A DNA stretch of 52,078 nucleotides from an uncultured Rhodopila sp. (GCA_903851415.1 CAINOE010000199.1:1-52078), one strand, 5' to 3'; shown: positions 44,104 to 51,999, counted from the first letter of the stretch. Made by a program: numbers and translations. Notes: generated by a model not told the origin, from the letters alone.

Positions 44104-45321
44104 ATGTTTGATTATTCGACGCTGTTCAGCGAGGGCCTGCCCGATCCGGCGCCGCGCTGGGCGCCGATCCCGAGGTATTACTTTGTCGGCGGCAACAACG
44201 ACCCGGAGCAGATCCCGGTCGAGGGCCTGATCGAAGCGGCTGCCTCCGTGCTGCGCCGCGACGGGTCCAGGCTGGCGATCTACGGCCTCGGACTGGGTCC
44301 GCAGGGCTACCCCGGACTGCGCCGGTTCGTCTCCGACAAGTCGCGGCGGCAGCGGGGCATCGAGGCGCCGATAGAGGACATCCTGATCACCACCGGGTCC
44401 GGGCAGGGCATCGACCTGATCAGCCGCCTGCTGCTGAACCCCGGCGACACCGTGCTGACCGAAGAATTCTGCTACCAGGGCGCGTTGAACCGGTTCCGCA
44501 AGCTCGGTGCGAAGCTGGTTGGCATGAAGCTGGACGCGGACGGGATCGTCATCGAGGCTTTGGCGCGGCAACTCGCCGAACTGAAGGCGCGCGGGATCAG
44601 GCCGAAATTCATCTACACCATCCCGACGATCCAGAACCCCACCGCCAGCATCCTGCCGCTGGACCGCCGGCACGCCCTCATCGGCCTGGCGCGCGACTAC
44701 GGCGTGCCGGTTTTCGAGGACGAGTGCTACGCGGATCTGCTGTGGGAGGGTGTGGAGGCGCCGCCCGCGCTGTACGCGCTGGATCCCGGGCAGGTCATCC
44801 ATATCGGGTCATTCTCGAAGTCGCTGGCCCCGGCGCTGCGGCTCGGCTACCTCATCGCGGGATGGGACATCATCAGCCGGGTGCTGCCGCTGAAGACCGA
44901 CGGCGGCACCGGCGCGCTGGATCAGATGATCGTCGCGGAATATGTCTCGCGCCACTTTGACAGCCATGTGACCCACCTGAACGCTGTGCTGCGCGGCAAG
45001 CTGGATACGATGATCGAGGCGGTGGCGCGCGAGTTCGGCGCTGCGGCGGAATGCTGGTTGCCGAAGGGCGGGATCTTCCTGTGGATCAGGCTTCCCAACG
45101 GTGTCGATGTGCGCAAGCTGTTGAAACCGGCGGCGGAGGCCGGGATCGCCTTCAATCCCGGCCCGGACTGGGCGGTCAGCGCCGACAACTCCAGCAACTC
45201 GCTGCGGCTTTGCTTCGCCATGCCGGATCGTCTGACGATACGGGCCGGCGTGGCGGAACTGGCGCGCATCTGCCATGAGCAGACGGGGATACCGGTTCGG
45301 GGTGGGAACGTGCCGCGATAG
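44104..45321 (+). CDS. PLP-dependent aminotransferase, class I/II (LysN/MocR-like)
   Basis: A 405-residue fold-type I aminotransferase resembling 2-aminoadipate and valine-pyruvate type enzymes. It shows YGLGLGPQGYPGLRRFV, ITTGSGQGIDLISRLLLNPGD, the NPTASILP motif, the PLP-binding FEDECYADL, and the Schiff-base lysine in IHIGSFSKSLAPALRLGYLI. There is no N-terminal HTH, so it is an enzyme rather than a MocR regulator. The substrate cannot be told. It follows the SDR gene. Confidence 0.92.
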   Translation: MFDYSTLFSEGLPDPAPRWAPIPRYYFVGGNNDPEQIPVEGLIEAAASVLRRDGSRLAIYGLGLGPQGYPGLRRFVSDKSRRQRGIEAPIEDILITTGSGQGIDLISRLLLNPGDTVLTEEFCYQGALNRFRKLGAKLVGMKLDADGIVIEALARQLAELKARGIRPKFIYTIPTIQNPTASILPLDRRHALIGLARDYGVPVFEDECYADLLWEGVEAPPALYALDPGQVIHIGSFSKSLAPALRLGYLIAGWDIISRVLPLKTDGGTGALDQMIVAEYVSRHFDSHVTHLNAVLRGKLDTMIEAVAREFGAAAECWLPKGGIFLWIRLPNGVDVRKLLKPAAEAGIAFNPGPDWAVSADNSSNSLRLCFAMPDRLTIRAGVAELARICHEQTGIPVRGGNVPR

Positions 45322-45350
45322 CCATGCGCACGGGGGCGTTTGGTTCTTTG

Positions 45351-45427
45351 CCATTGCAACCCGGCTGCCCGGGCCATCTTTCACCGCTCCTGCCGCGACC
45401 GGTGGCCCGGATAATCCGATCCATGGC
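45351..45427. repeat. Dispersed GGCCCGG repeat, copy 4 (degenerate)
   Basis: CCCGGCTGCCCGGGCCATC...CGGTGGCCCGGATAATCC carries the same central CTGCCGCGACCGGTGGCCCGG as the copies at 38095 and 43078 but has decayed outer arms. It lies between convergent genes. Confidence 0.65.
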
Positions 45428-45444
45428 GTGGACGGAGCGCGGCG

Positions 45445-46425
45445 TCAAACCGTCCCGGTCAGCCCCTGCGTCACGGCATCCGCAAGCAGGGCATGTCCCG
45501 CCGCCGTCGGATGCAGATCATCGAAGAACAGATGCCCATTCTGCGCAGCCCCCGTCGCGGTCAGCGCGCCGTTGCCGCCCGTCAGATTGCCGGTCCAAAC
45601 CGGCTGCGTCACATTGGTCAATCCAAAAGCTGCCGGATCGGACACCGCAAGGTCAAGCAGGCCGAACGTGTTGACATAGTCGATCGATGCCGCGCCCGAT
45701 GCGACGATCTGCTGCAGCGCCGCACCCAGTTCGGCGTTGTAGGTCTTCGCCAGAGCACTGGACTCCGCATCGCTGGCCGGCCGGGCCTTCTCATACGGAG
45801 TAACACCCAGATCCGGCACGTTCATCACCACCAGATTCTCAGCGCCATGCGCGATCAGTCCGTCGATGAAGCCAACTTCGTTGGTAACGGCCTGCTGCAC
45901 GCTGGCGGCCTGCTGCGCCGCCGTTTGGGTGGAGTTGGCGATATCCAGCACATCGTTCGACCCGGCCCACACCGTGTAAAGCGCCGCCGGCGACGGATGC
46001 GGCACCTGAGCATCGAACAGCGCAAGCTGCGTCGGCAGGTCGCTTGGATTGGCGGCATGAACCGATGTCGCGCCGGTCTCCGCCCCGCCATAGGCGTAGT
46101 CGGTCCCGCCCGCCAGGCTAGGTTTCACCGCCGGCAGGTGCAGGTTTTGCGCCAAATCCTGCACCCAGACATTGCCGTTGCTAAACCGGCCGTCGCTGTA
46201 GATCGACCGATCAGGCACCTGGCCCAGGGTGGCAAGCGAAATGTTTCCCGCATCCGACAGGCTGTCGCCGAACGCATACAGCGTGCTGAAACCGCCCGCC
46301 GGGACGGTTATGGCGTCATCGCCGATAAACGACGGCGCCGGAGCGGTTCCCAGCGCGGGAGGCGGAATCGCGATGGAACCGGAGCCTGCGGAGAGATTGT
46401 CAATGACCGGATTATAGGTTGCCAT
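45445..46425 (-). CDS. SGNH/GDSL-family hydrolase
   Basis: A 326-residue GDSL esterase/lipase. Block I is LYAFGDSLSDAGNIS (Ser), block III VWAGSNDVLD (Asn), and block V FFDDLHPTAAGHALLAD (Asp and His). The first 45 residues are Gly/Ser/Pro-rich and are not a signal peptide, so export, if any, would need another route such as type I secretion. Glycosylated or lipid esters are possible substrates; not determinable here. It is downstream of the DNA ligase on the same strand with a 153-bp spacer that contains a 16-bp tandem repeat. Confidence 0.9.
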   Translation of the reverse strand: MATYNPVIDNLSAGSGSIAIPPPALGTAPAPSFIGDDAITVPAGGFSTLYAFGDSLSDAGNISLATLGQVPDRSIYSDGRFSNGNVWVQDLAQNLHLPAVKPSLAGGTDYAYGGAETGATSVHAANPSDLPTQLALFDAQVPHPSPAALYTVWAGSNDVLDIANSTQTAAQQAASVQQAVTNEVGFIDGLIAHGAENLVVMNVPDLGVTPYEKARPASDAESSALAKTYNAELGAALQQIVASGAASIDYVNTFGLLDLAVSDPAAFGLTNVTQPVWTGNLTGGNGALTATGAAQNGHLFFDDLHPTAAGHALLADAVTQGLTGTV

Positions 46426-46521
46426 GCCTTTGCAAACGCCAAACGCGACGGCCCAGTTTCATTAAACCGCGTTCAGATCGGCCCGCCAGGCTCTCCGGAC
46501 AGGAAGCGACGCATCAGTGCG

Positions 46522-46561
46522 TGACGCCGAACCCGGGTGACGCCGAACCCGGGTGACGCCG
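46522..46561. repeat. Tandem 16-bp repeat (2.5 copies)
   Basis: TGACGCCGAACCCGGG at 46522-46537 and 46538-46553, then TGACGCCG. It sits between the ligase stop and the GDSL gene start. Confidence 0.85.
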
Positions 46562-46578
46562 GTGTCATCCGGCGCCCC

Positions 46579-48162
46579 TCAATCCGCCGCCACCCGGTCC
46601 TCCACCAGCGCCATCAGCGTCTCCAGCCGATCGGCTTCGGATGCGGGCTTATCGGTGCGGATGCGGGCGAGGCGGGGAAAGCGCATCGCCACCCCGGATT
46701 TATGGCGGTTCGACAACTGGACCGCGTCGAACGCCACCTCCAGCACCAGTTCCTTTTCAACTTCGCGCACCGGTCCGAACCGGGCGGTGGTGTGGTTGCG
46801 GATCCAGCGGTCGAGGAAGGCCAACTCCTGGTCGGTGAAGCCGAAATATGCCTTGCCGACGGGCACCAGCTCCGCGTCGCGCCAGACCCCGAAGGTGTAG
46901 TCGGAGTAGAAGCTGCTGCGCTTGCCGTGGCCGCGCTGCGCATACATCAGCACGGCATCGACGGTCAGCGGATCGCGCTTCCACTTCCACCACAACCCCT
47001 TCACCCGCCCGGGCAGATAGGCGCTGTCGCCGCGCTTCAGCATCAGCCCCTCGATCGAGGCCGCCCGCGCGCCCTCGCGCAGCGCCATCAGCTCCTGAAG
47101 GGACCCGAAGCGGATCAGCGGCGACAGGTCCATCCGCGCCGGACGCTGCCGCGCCACCCAGTCCTCCAGCCGGGCGCGGCGCTGGTCGAACGGCAGCGGG
47201 CGGAGGTCTTCGGTGCCGTCGAACAGCAGATCATACAGATGGATACCGACGGGAAACCGCTGCTGCATCTTCGCGCTCACCGCCTTGCGGTTCAGCCGCT
47301 GCTGCAAATCGGCGAACGGCGCCACCGTCCCGTCGCGGATCACCAGCAATTCGCCGTCCAGCACGCCGTGAAACTCCATCGCCGCCAGGATTTCCGGAAA
47401 CGCGGCGGAGATGTCGTCGGCCCCGCGGGAGAACAGCCGCCGCCCGCCGGCGGTGGAGACGATCTGCACGCGGATGCCGTCCCATTTCCACTCCGCCCGC
47501 CAGTCCGCCGGGTTCAGCGCGGCGAGATCCGCCGCCTCCAGCGGATGCGCCAGCATCGGCGGGCGGAACACCGGGGCGCCGGCCGGGTCGGGCTTCGGCC
47601 CCCTGCCCTCCAGCCAGGCGAACAGGTCGAGGTAAGGCGGCGCGAGGCCGTGCCAGACTTCCTCCACGTCGTCGGCGGCGACCCCGCCGATCTCGGCCAG
47701 GGCGATCTTGGCGAGGCGGCCCGAGGCGCCGACGCGCAGCCCGCCGGTGATCAGCTTGAGCAGCGCCAGCCGGGTGGAGGCATCGGTCCCGTCCAGCCAT
47801 GCCGCGACGATCCCCGGCAGCGCGGATTTCGGCGCGGTCTCCAGCGTTTCGACCACCTCCGCGAGGCCGGGCGGTGCGGCCTGCACCGGTTTGGCCGGCC
47901 ACATCAGGGCGACGGTTTCCGCCAGGTCGCCGACATAGTCGTACGACCAGTCGAACAGCACCGGGTCGGTGCGGGCGGCGGCCAGCTCGCGGATCAGGCC
48001 CGGCTTGGCGGCGGCGAATGACAGCGCCCCGGTGATCGCCGCCAGGCCGATGCCGCGGTCCGGGTCCGCCTCGGTGGCGAAATAGCGCCGCAGCAGCGCG
48101 ATCTTGGCGTTGCGGGACGGCGTGAACACGAGGCGCTCCAGCAAGTCGGCGAAGGCGATCAT
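46579..48162 (-). CDS. ATP-dependent DNA ligase (LigB/LigC-type, three-domain)
   Basis: Seals DNA nicks with ATP. The 527-residue product has an N-terminal DNA-binding domain (to about residue 190), the nucleotidyltransferase domain with the adenylated lysine K226 in EWKWDGIRVQ (motif KxDG), FHGVLDGELLVIRDG (motif III), EGLMLKRGDSAYLPGR (motif IV), WWKWKRDPLTVDAVLMYA (motif V), and a C-terminal OB fold with FPRLARIRTDKPA. ATG at 48162 (MIAFADLLERLVF) is chosen because the longer frame runs antisense through tRNA-Pro. Bacterial members usually act in repair and sit beside an Lhr-type helicase and an Mre11-like exonuclease; neither is visible here. Confidence 0.93.
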   Translation of the reverse strand: MIAFADLLERLVFTPSRNAKIALLRRYFATEADPDRGIGLAAITGALSFAAAKPGLIRELAAARTDPVLFDWSYDYVGDLAETVALMWPAKPVQAAPPGLAEVVETLETAPKSALPGIVAAWLDGTDASTRLALLKLITGGLRVGASGRLAKIALAEIGGVAADDVEEVWHGLAPPYLDLFAWLEGRGPKPDPAGAPVFRPPMLAHPLEAADLAALNPADWRAEWKWDGIRVQIVSTAGGRRLFSRGADDISAAFPEILAAMEFHGVLDGELLVIRDGTVAPFADLQQRLNRKAVSAKMQQRFPVGIHLYDLLFDGTEDLRPLPFDQRRARLEDWVARQRPARMDLSPLIRFGSLQELMALREGARAASIEGLMLKRGDSAYLPGRVKGLWWKWKRDPLTVDAVLMYAQRGHGKRSSFYSDYTFGVWRDAELVPVGKAYFGFTDQELAFLDRWIRNHTTARFGPVREVEKELVLEVAFDAVQLSNRHKSGVAMRFPRLARIRTDKPASEADRLETLMALVEDRVAAD

Positions 48163-48262
48163 GACCCGAATGTGGACCGTTCGGCGGCAAACGCCAGTGG
48201 ACGGATGCATCAACCGCATTGCGGCCCGGGCGCGGTGCTGGTAAGGAGCGGTTCCCCGCGGT

Positions 48263-48339
48263 CGGAGCGTAGCGCAGTCTGGTAGCGCATCAGTCTGGGG
48301 GACTGGGGGTCGTGGGTTCGAATCCCGCCGCTCCGACCA
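48263..48339 (+). tRNA. tRNA-Pro (anticodon GGG)
   Basis: A 77-nt cloverleaf including encoded CCA. Acceptor CGGAGCG/CGCTCCG, D arm GCGC-loop-GCGC, anticodon stem TCAGT/ACTGG with loop CTGGGGG (anticodon GGG), T arm GTGGG-TTCGAAT-CCCGC. It reads Pro codons CCC and CCT. Confidence 0.97.
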
Positions 48340-49138
48340 TTTCCGCGACCGGGCGGCCCAATGTTGGGCATGATCGGCACGGCCGGATGCGTTCGGCCCG
48401 GCGGCAGTGTCGGGTGGCAGTGCGCCTTCCATGGTTTGCCGCTGCCGCTGGCCCTCATGAAAACCACGGTTCTACGCGGGCGGATCGAGGCTGCCGCAAT
48501 GATCCTGGAATGAATCGAGCGGGCAGCGGCGCTGCGACGGCCGAGGCGGTCCGCATCGCCGGGAAAAGCGGTATCGTTTTGCTGTTGGCAAAACTACCGG
48601 CATGGATGCTTTTTTGCCAGTGACCGCCGCTAAAGTTGCGGTGGAGGGAAATCTTCCCGTCTTGCGTTGCACAATGAATTATGCTAACAGTTTCGGAGAA
48701 TTGGAAATGAGTTTTGACAATTCGGCTGAGTTGCCGGGTACGCATCTCAGGCGTTTCCGTTCCGATATCGCATGCACAGCATCATTGGGCTGAATGGGCT
48801 TCGCGATGCCGTGAAATATGCTGCGGCGCGGCATCTGTGGGCCTTATGAGATTTAAATACTCGCCGACACGAAATACTCTCACTGTCGTGAATACTCGAT
48901 CCAACTGCGAGGTGCGATAAAGCAGAAAAAGCCGGGTTGTCAGCAGAACGTTCATAGGGCCGAATCGCCTCGGGTGGTGGACATCCGGTGCGCTTCGGAT
49001 GGCTTATCGTTTTGATCGCGGCTAAAGCGGGGGATGGTGAAATGTGGATAATGATGCATGAAGCTGACACGCTGTTGCTGTCGGTTGGTACATGCAGTTG
49101 GATGCACCCCCTCGATACTCCGACAAACGGCTAACGCC
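48340..49138. other. 800-bp region downstream of tRNA-Pro without a supported gene
   Basis: Base composition drops relative to the core, and no frame has convincing codon use or family resemblance. Short frames in both directions are broken. This could be decayed inserted DNA at a tRNA locus. A copy of the tRNA 3' end that would mark an attachment site was not seen in the window. Confidence 0.5.
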
Positions 49139-49468
49139 ATGGGAGACTCTCGGGCAGTTGCCGTCCTCGCGGCACTGGGCCACGGCATGCGCCTTAGTTT
49201 ATGGCGGCTGCTGGCACAATATGGATCGAGCGGACTCTCCGCCGGAGCGATCGCGGCCCGGATGGATATCCTGCCGTCCAGCCTGTCGTTTCACCTGCGT
49301 CAGATGACCCAGGCCGGACTGCTGGTCCAGCGCCGTTCGAGCCGCCAGATCATCTACGCGGCCGACAAGGAAACCATGGACGATCTGGTGGCCTTCCTGG
49401 CCACGCCGTTCTCGCTGCCGCCGTCCGGCTTGCTAGATCAGCCCGACGACGTCGTGAGCGAGCGATAG
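49139..49468 (+). CDS. ArsR-family winged-helix regulator
   Basis: A 109-residue DNA-binding protein: AVLAALGHGMRLSLWRLLAQ, then LSAGAIAARMDILPSSLSFHLRQMTQAGLLVQRRSSRQIIYAAD, the classic ArsR helix-turn-helix and beta wing. The metal-site ELCVCDL motif in the recognition region is absent, so it is not an obvious metal sensor. ATG at 49139 starts the conserved part; an upstream ATG at 49058 is less likely. Its last 36 bp overlap the convergent gene on the minus strand. Confidence 0.88.
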   Translation: MGDSRAVAVLAALGHGMRLSLWRLLAQYGSSGLSAGAIAARMDILPSSLSFHLRQMTQAGLLVQRRSSRQIIYAADKETMDDLVAFLATPFSLPPSGLLDQPDDVVSER

Positions 49469-49792
49469 CGCAAGCGCGGTCACCTCCGGCGCAGTCGCTT
49501 TCGGGTCATGGTCTTCGCTGCCGAGAATAAGCGAGAGAACGGCGGCCTTGGCCCGCACGACGGACGCTTCAGGCGCGGGCGTGGCCGCCAGGCGAGTCGC
49601 CAGATCGGACAGCCTGCCGATCACGGTCTCAAGTTCCTGCCACAGGGCATCGCGTCCTTCATCGTCGGCGGGCAATGCCATCAGGCGGCGATCGATGTCG
49701 ATGCGCATGTCGTTCAACGCGCGAAAAGTATCGCACAGTTCAAGCGCCTCAGCCGCAGTCAAGCCCGGGCTGCCGTTTCCGTCCGATCCCAT
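49433..49792 (-). CDS. Hypothetical helical protein convergent with the ArsR gene
   Basis: About 119 residues, predicted almost wholly alpha-helical (LTAAEALELCDTFRALNDMR; ALWQELETVIGRLSDLATRL; VTALALSLAHDVVGLI). I chose the ATG at 49792, which has GGAG upstream; an in-frame ATG at 49816 would add eight residues. No family recognised. The 36-bp tail-to-tail overlap with the regulator gene is unusual and might allow antisense effects. GC-rich third positions support it being real. Confidence 0.6.
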   Translation of the reverse strand: MGSDGNGSPGLTAAEALELCDTFRALNDMRIDIDRRLMALPADDEGRDALWQELETVIGRLSDLATRLAATPAPEASVVRAKAAVLSLILGSEDHDPKATAPEVTALALSLAHDVVGLI

Positions 49793-50499
49793 GGAAGCTC
49801 CGTTCACGCGGACCATATGCGTCCTACCAATCTATCTATCGCGGGCCGGTTGCACCAAGGCCCATTTACTCGCTCGATCGAAGCAATTCAGCAAAAAAAA
49901 TTCCGTGATCCGTTATTCGACAATTTCGCCACTGTAGCATCGGCATTGCGTTAACGCAATAGCTGGAACAAAAAATCCCATTCACCTCCAATTCAGTAGA
50001 ATTTTATCGGAAAACAGCCGGAAACGCAACGTTACCGCCGGTTCAGCGGCACATTGCCGATAGCTTGGGCACGGCCCCGACCCCGCTGCCGATTGCTTCG
50101 GCGGCGCGACCGGGCCGCCCGCCAGGTGTTCCGCCAGCCGCGTTGGCGGTTCGACTTCCGAGCATGGCATTCCGACGTCCGACGTTTTGAGAATTGTAGA
50201 AGAGACAAAATATTCACAGAGTTTTGCTCTGTCTTTTTCATGTTCTCCTATGACGATCCCTAACGAAAATGTAGAAACACGGCGGGCGACACGCGGATAC
50301 GCAGCCGCCCGGAACGGTTACAAGTCGTTTTCCGAAGGGGCAGAGGTGAAATTTGTGCGACAGGGCCTGCGTCGTTACTGGAGAATGCCAAATCGCAAGA
50401 TCCCGTGGCGCGCCCGGTTGGACGCATCCGAGTGGCCGGTGCTTGTTGTTTTGAACACGTGGGCTTCGCGGCGGCGCGGTGGGCCTGCGGTGCGGACTT
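49793..50499. other. AT-richer intergenic region upstream of the peptide array
   Basis: About 700 bp with no convincing gene. It contains a poly-A stretch near 49892, a lone terminator-like hairpin (50216-50239) and a short sequence (50185-50201) that recurs upstream of the next two peptide genes. Open frames on both strands over 50187-50522 are basic and lack family resemblance. Confidence 0.5.
50216..50239 (+). terminator. Rho-independent terminator-like hairpin
   Basis: ACAGAG (50216-50221), loop TTTTG, CTCTGT (50227-50232), then CTTTTTC. The stem is perfect but only 6 bp. No plus-strand gene ends just upstream, so it would end a short untranslated RNA or act as an attenuator. Confidence 0.5.
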
Positions 50500-50606
50500 G
50501 GCGTTGGAAGAAAAATTCATAACGCCGATCAGGTGTAATGCCGGGTGGCATTGCGCAGGGAAGCGAAAGCTTCAACACGCCCCTGATGGAGGGGGCTTTC
50601 AGGGAG
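50500..50606 (+). promoter_or_regulatory. Structured RNA leader element, copy 1 (four hairpins)
   Basis: P0: GGCGTT (50500-50505) with AACGCC (50521-50526). Ten-nt linker ending AGGTGT. P1: AATGCC-GGGT-GGCATT (50537-50552). Seven-nt linker GCGCAGG. P2: GAAGC-GAAA-GCTTC (50560-50573), a GNRA tetraloop. Linker AACAC. P3: GCCCC/GGGGC (50579-50596). The ribosome-binding site AGGGAG (50601-50606) follows, then the ATG at 50617. The same architecture precedes the other two peptide genes. I match it to no riboswitch class I can recall. Confidence 0.7.
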
Positions 50607-50616
50607 TCGTGGACAC

Positions 50617-50862
50617 ATGGATGATCAACCGACGCTTCGCCTTCTTGCCGATGCCGAGCTGGATGCCGTGACAGGTGGTCACCACGGCGGTCAGGCGGGC
50701 AATGGGGGCACCACCGAGATCGTGCAGCTCGTCGAAGTCTCTATCGGCGAGGTCGTGGCCGCCGGCACGGGCAACACCGCTACCGTCACGCTTAATATTA
50801 TTGGCAGCGGCACTGCCACGACTGCCACGCAAAGCTGGTCCCGGAATCTCTTCCGGCACTGA
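50617..50862 (+). CDS. Double-glycine-leader peptide 1
   Basis: An 81-residue precursor. The leader (residues 1-21) ends LLADAELDAVTGG, the pattern of class II microcin/bacteriocin leaders cleaved after Gly-Gly by peptidase-containing ABC exporters (colicin V has ELDSVSGG). The 60-residue core starts His-His, is Gly/Thr/Val-rich with alternating hydrophobic residues (VEVSIGEVVAAGTGNTATVT), has one Trp, no Cys, and ends NLFRH. With no Cys, lanthionine or disulfide chemistry is excluded. No modification enzyme or exporter is in the window. Function (bacteriocin, signal or secreted beta-rich matrix peptide) is inference. Confidence 0.8.
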   Translation: MDDQPTLRLLADAELDAVTGGHHGGQAGNGGTTEIVQLVEVSIGEVVAAGTGNTATVTLNIIGSGTATTATQSWSRNLFRH

Positions 50863-51117
50863 AGACGCGGTCGGATGGTCATGAGTGCGCCGCTGGCGGC
50901 CCGACCGGGGCGTCAGCGTGCGTGATCGCCGCGACTGTTCGAAGATTGTAGAACATTCAAATGCATCACTGCGACGTGCCCGTCCTGAGCGCCTATCTAC
51001 TTTACAGGGTCAATATTGGCTGCAACAATCCAAGCGGCCGACAACGGAGCCCACCGGAAGTCGTTGGTCGTAGGATCGTCCGCGGAACGTAAATCGTCCC
51101 GTGATGCTACGAAGGAT
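50863..51117. other. Spacer between peptide genes 1 and 2
   Basis: About 255 bp, no gene called. It contains TTCGAAGATTGTAGAA at 50938-50953, similar to the sequence at 50185-50201 upstream of peptide 1. A short basic frame (50885-51073) is not supported. Confidence 0.45.
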
Positions 51118-51212
51118 CTGGCGTTAGGGCGAAGATGCAAGGCGCCAGCGGAGTATTTCTGAAGCGGGGCGGCAGCCTCAACGCGCCCCCGAATGCGGGG
51201 GATTAAGGAGGG
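51118..51212 (+). promoter_or_regulatory. Structured RNA leader element, copy 2 (lacks hairpin P1)
   Basis: P0: CTGGCG (51118-51123) with CGCCAG (51143-51148). Then 17 nt, where copies 1 and 3 have 33 nt; the difference is exactly the 16 nt of P1. P2: GGGGC-GGCA-GCCTC (51166-51179, one G-T pair). P3: CCCCCG-AATG-CGGGGG (51186-51201). Ribosome-binding site AAGGAGGG (51205-51212), ATG at 51221. Confidence 0.65.
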
Positions 51213-51220
51213 TAACACAC

Positions 51221-51436
51221 ATGAACGATCTTTTGCCTATGCAAACACTGACCGGCGCCGAGCTTGACGCGGTCGGAGCCGCCGGCGGCTTCGGCAACTT
51301 CAATGTGAACGTCAATATAGAACCCGTCATTCTGATCGACAGTGTCTACATCAACCACAGCACGATCAACACTGGCAATGCCAATAACGGCAGCAATACC
51401 AGCCTCAATATTTTTACAGGCAAAGGGTTTCTCTGA
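51221..51436 (+). CDS. Double-glycine-leader peptide 2
   Basis: A 71-residue precursor with leader MQTLTGAELDAVGAAGG (Gly-Gly at 22-23; two residues longer between AELDAV and GG than in the other two). The 48-residue core is Asn-, Val- and Ile-rich: FGNFNVNVNIEPVILIDSVY, then a NTGNANNGSNTSLNIF stretch and a short GKGFL end. It contains no Cys. The alternating hydrophobic pattern predicts beta strands. TGN...T.LNI is shared with peptide 1. A strong AAGGAGG lies 8 nt upstream of the ATG. Confidence 0.8.
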   Translation: MNDLLPMQTLTGAELDAVGAAGGFGNFNVNVNIEPVILIDSVYINHSTINTGNANNGSNTSLNIFTGKGFL

Positions 51437-51574
51437 GCGGCTGGCGTATTCCTGACGGGCTGGCCAGACAGGTGAAAATTTGGCTCGTGTTCACATGTTT
51501 CAAATGACCTGCCTGGCCGGGACGCCCCGCCTCCGTCGCGCGCAGCCGCATATCCGCGTCGGGCGGCCGACCCG

Positions 51575-51811
51575 GTGCCGCCGGCGGAATATCACTGTTT
51601 GAGTATTGTCGTAATAACGCTTTTGTGTGGCTTCTGCGCGCTTTATTCTATTGCCAGGCTTCTCATTAGAACATACAAGACCCGCAACAAGATACCAAGT
51701 GTGCAGCCTGGCGCCGGTGAGCCGGAACAGTATAGTCCACTGCCACCTGGTATCGAAATCGGTCAATCGCTCACACGGAGGCCCAATCCTGCGAGCCCGG
51801 CATGCAGCTGA
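51575..51811 (+). CDS. Possible small membrane protein between peptides 2 and 3
   Basis: A GTG-started 78-codon frame with one clear hydrophobic segment (LSIVVITLLCGFCALYSIARLL), then a basic patch (RTYKTRNK) and a polar proline-containing tail. The positive-inside pattern would put the tail in the cytoplasm. If real it could be an immunity or accessory protein, since such proteins often sit beside bacteriocin genes. There is no ribosome-binding site and codon use is mixed, so this is tentative. Confidence 0.25.
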   Translation: MPPAEYHCLSIVVITLLCGFCALYSIARLLIRTYKTRNKIPSVQPGAGEPEQYSPLPPGIEIGQSLTRRPNPASPACS

Positions 51812-51887
51812 CGGTTTACCTGATCGGACCTGGTGCTTGTGCATTCTGCAATCGTGGCAGGCACTCTGTGGTACAGGAGCAAGAATA

Positions 51888-51991
51888 GACGCCGGATAAT
51901 AATTCCGGCGTCCACGAGGTGTAGCGCCGATCGGCGCTGCGCGGGGGAGCGGTAGCTCCAAAATCGCCCTGTCGTCAGGGCTTATTAGGAG
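51888..51991 (+). promoter_or_regulatory. Structured RNA leader element, copy 3 (four hairpins)
   Basis: P0: GACGCCGGA/TCCGGCGTC (51888-51912), 9 bp. Linker ending AGGTGT. P1: AGCGCC-GATC-GGCGCT (51923-51938). Linker GCGCGGG. P2: GGAGC-GGTA-GCTCC (51946-51959). Linker AAAATC. P3: GCCCTG-TCGT-CAGGGC (51966-51981). Ribosome-binding site AGGAG (51987-51991), ATG at 52000. The P0-to-P2 distance is 33 nt, identical to copy 1. Confidence 0.7.
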
Positions 51992-51999
51992 AGTGTAAC

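Noticed and set aside
48163..48432. N-terminal extension of the DNA ligase frame up to 48432
   Set aside because: The extension translates the antisense strand of tRNA-Pro, a frequent annotation artefact; the conserved ligase domain starts at the ATG at 48162.
50187..50522. Plus-strand frame of about 110 codons before peptide 1
   Set aside because: Very basic, no family resemblance, no proper start at its beginning, and it runs into the first RNA element.
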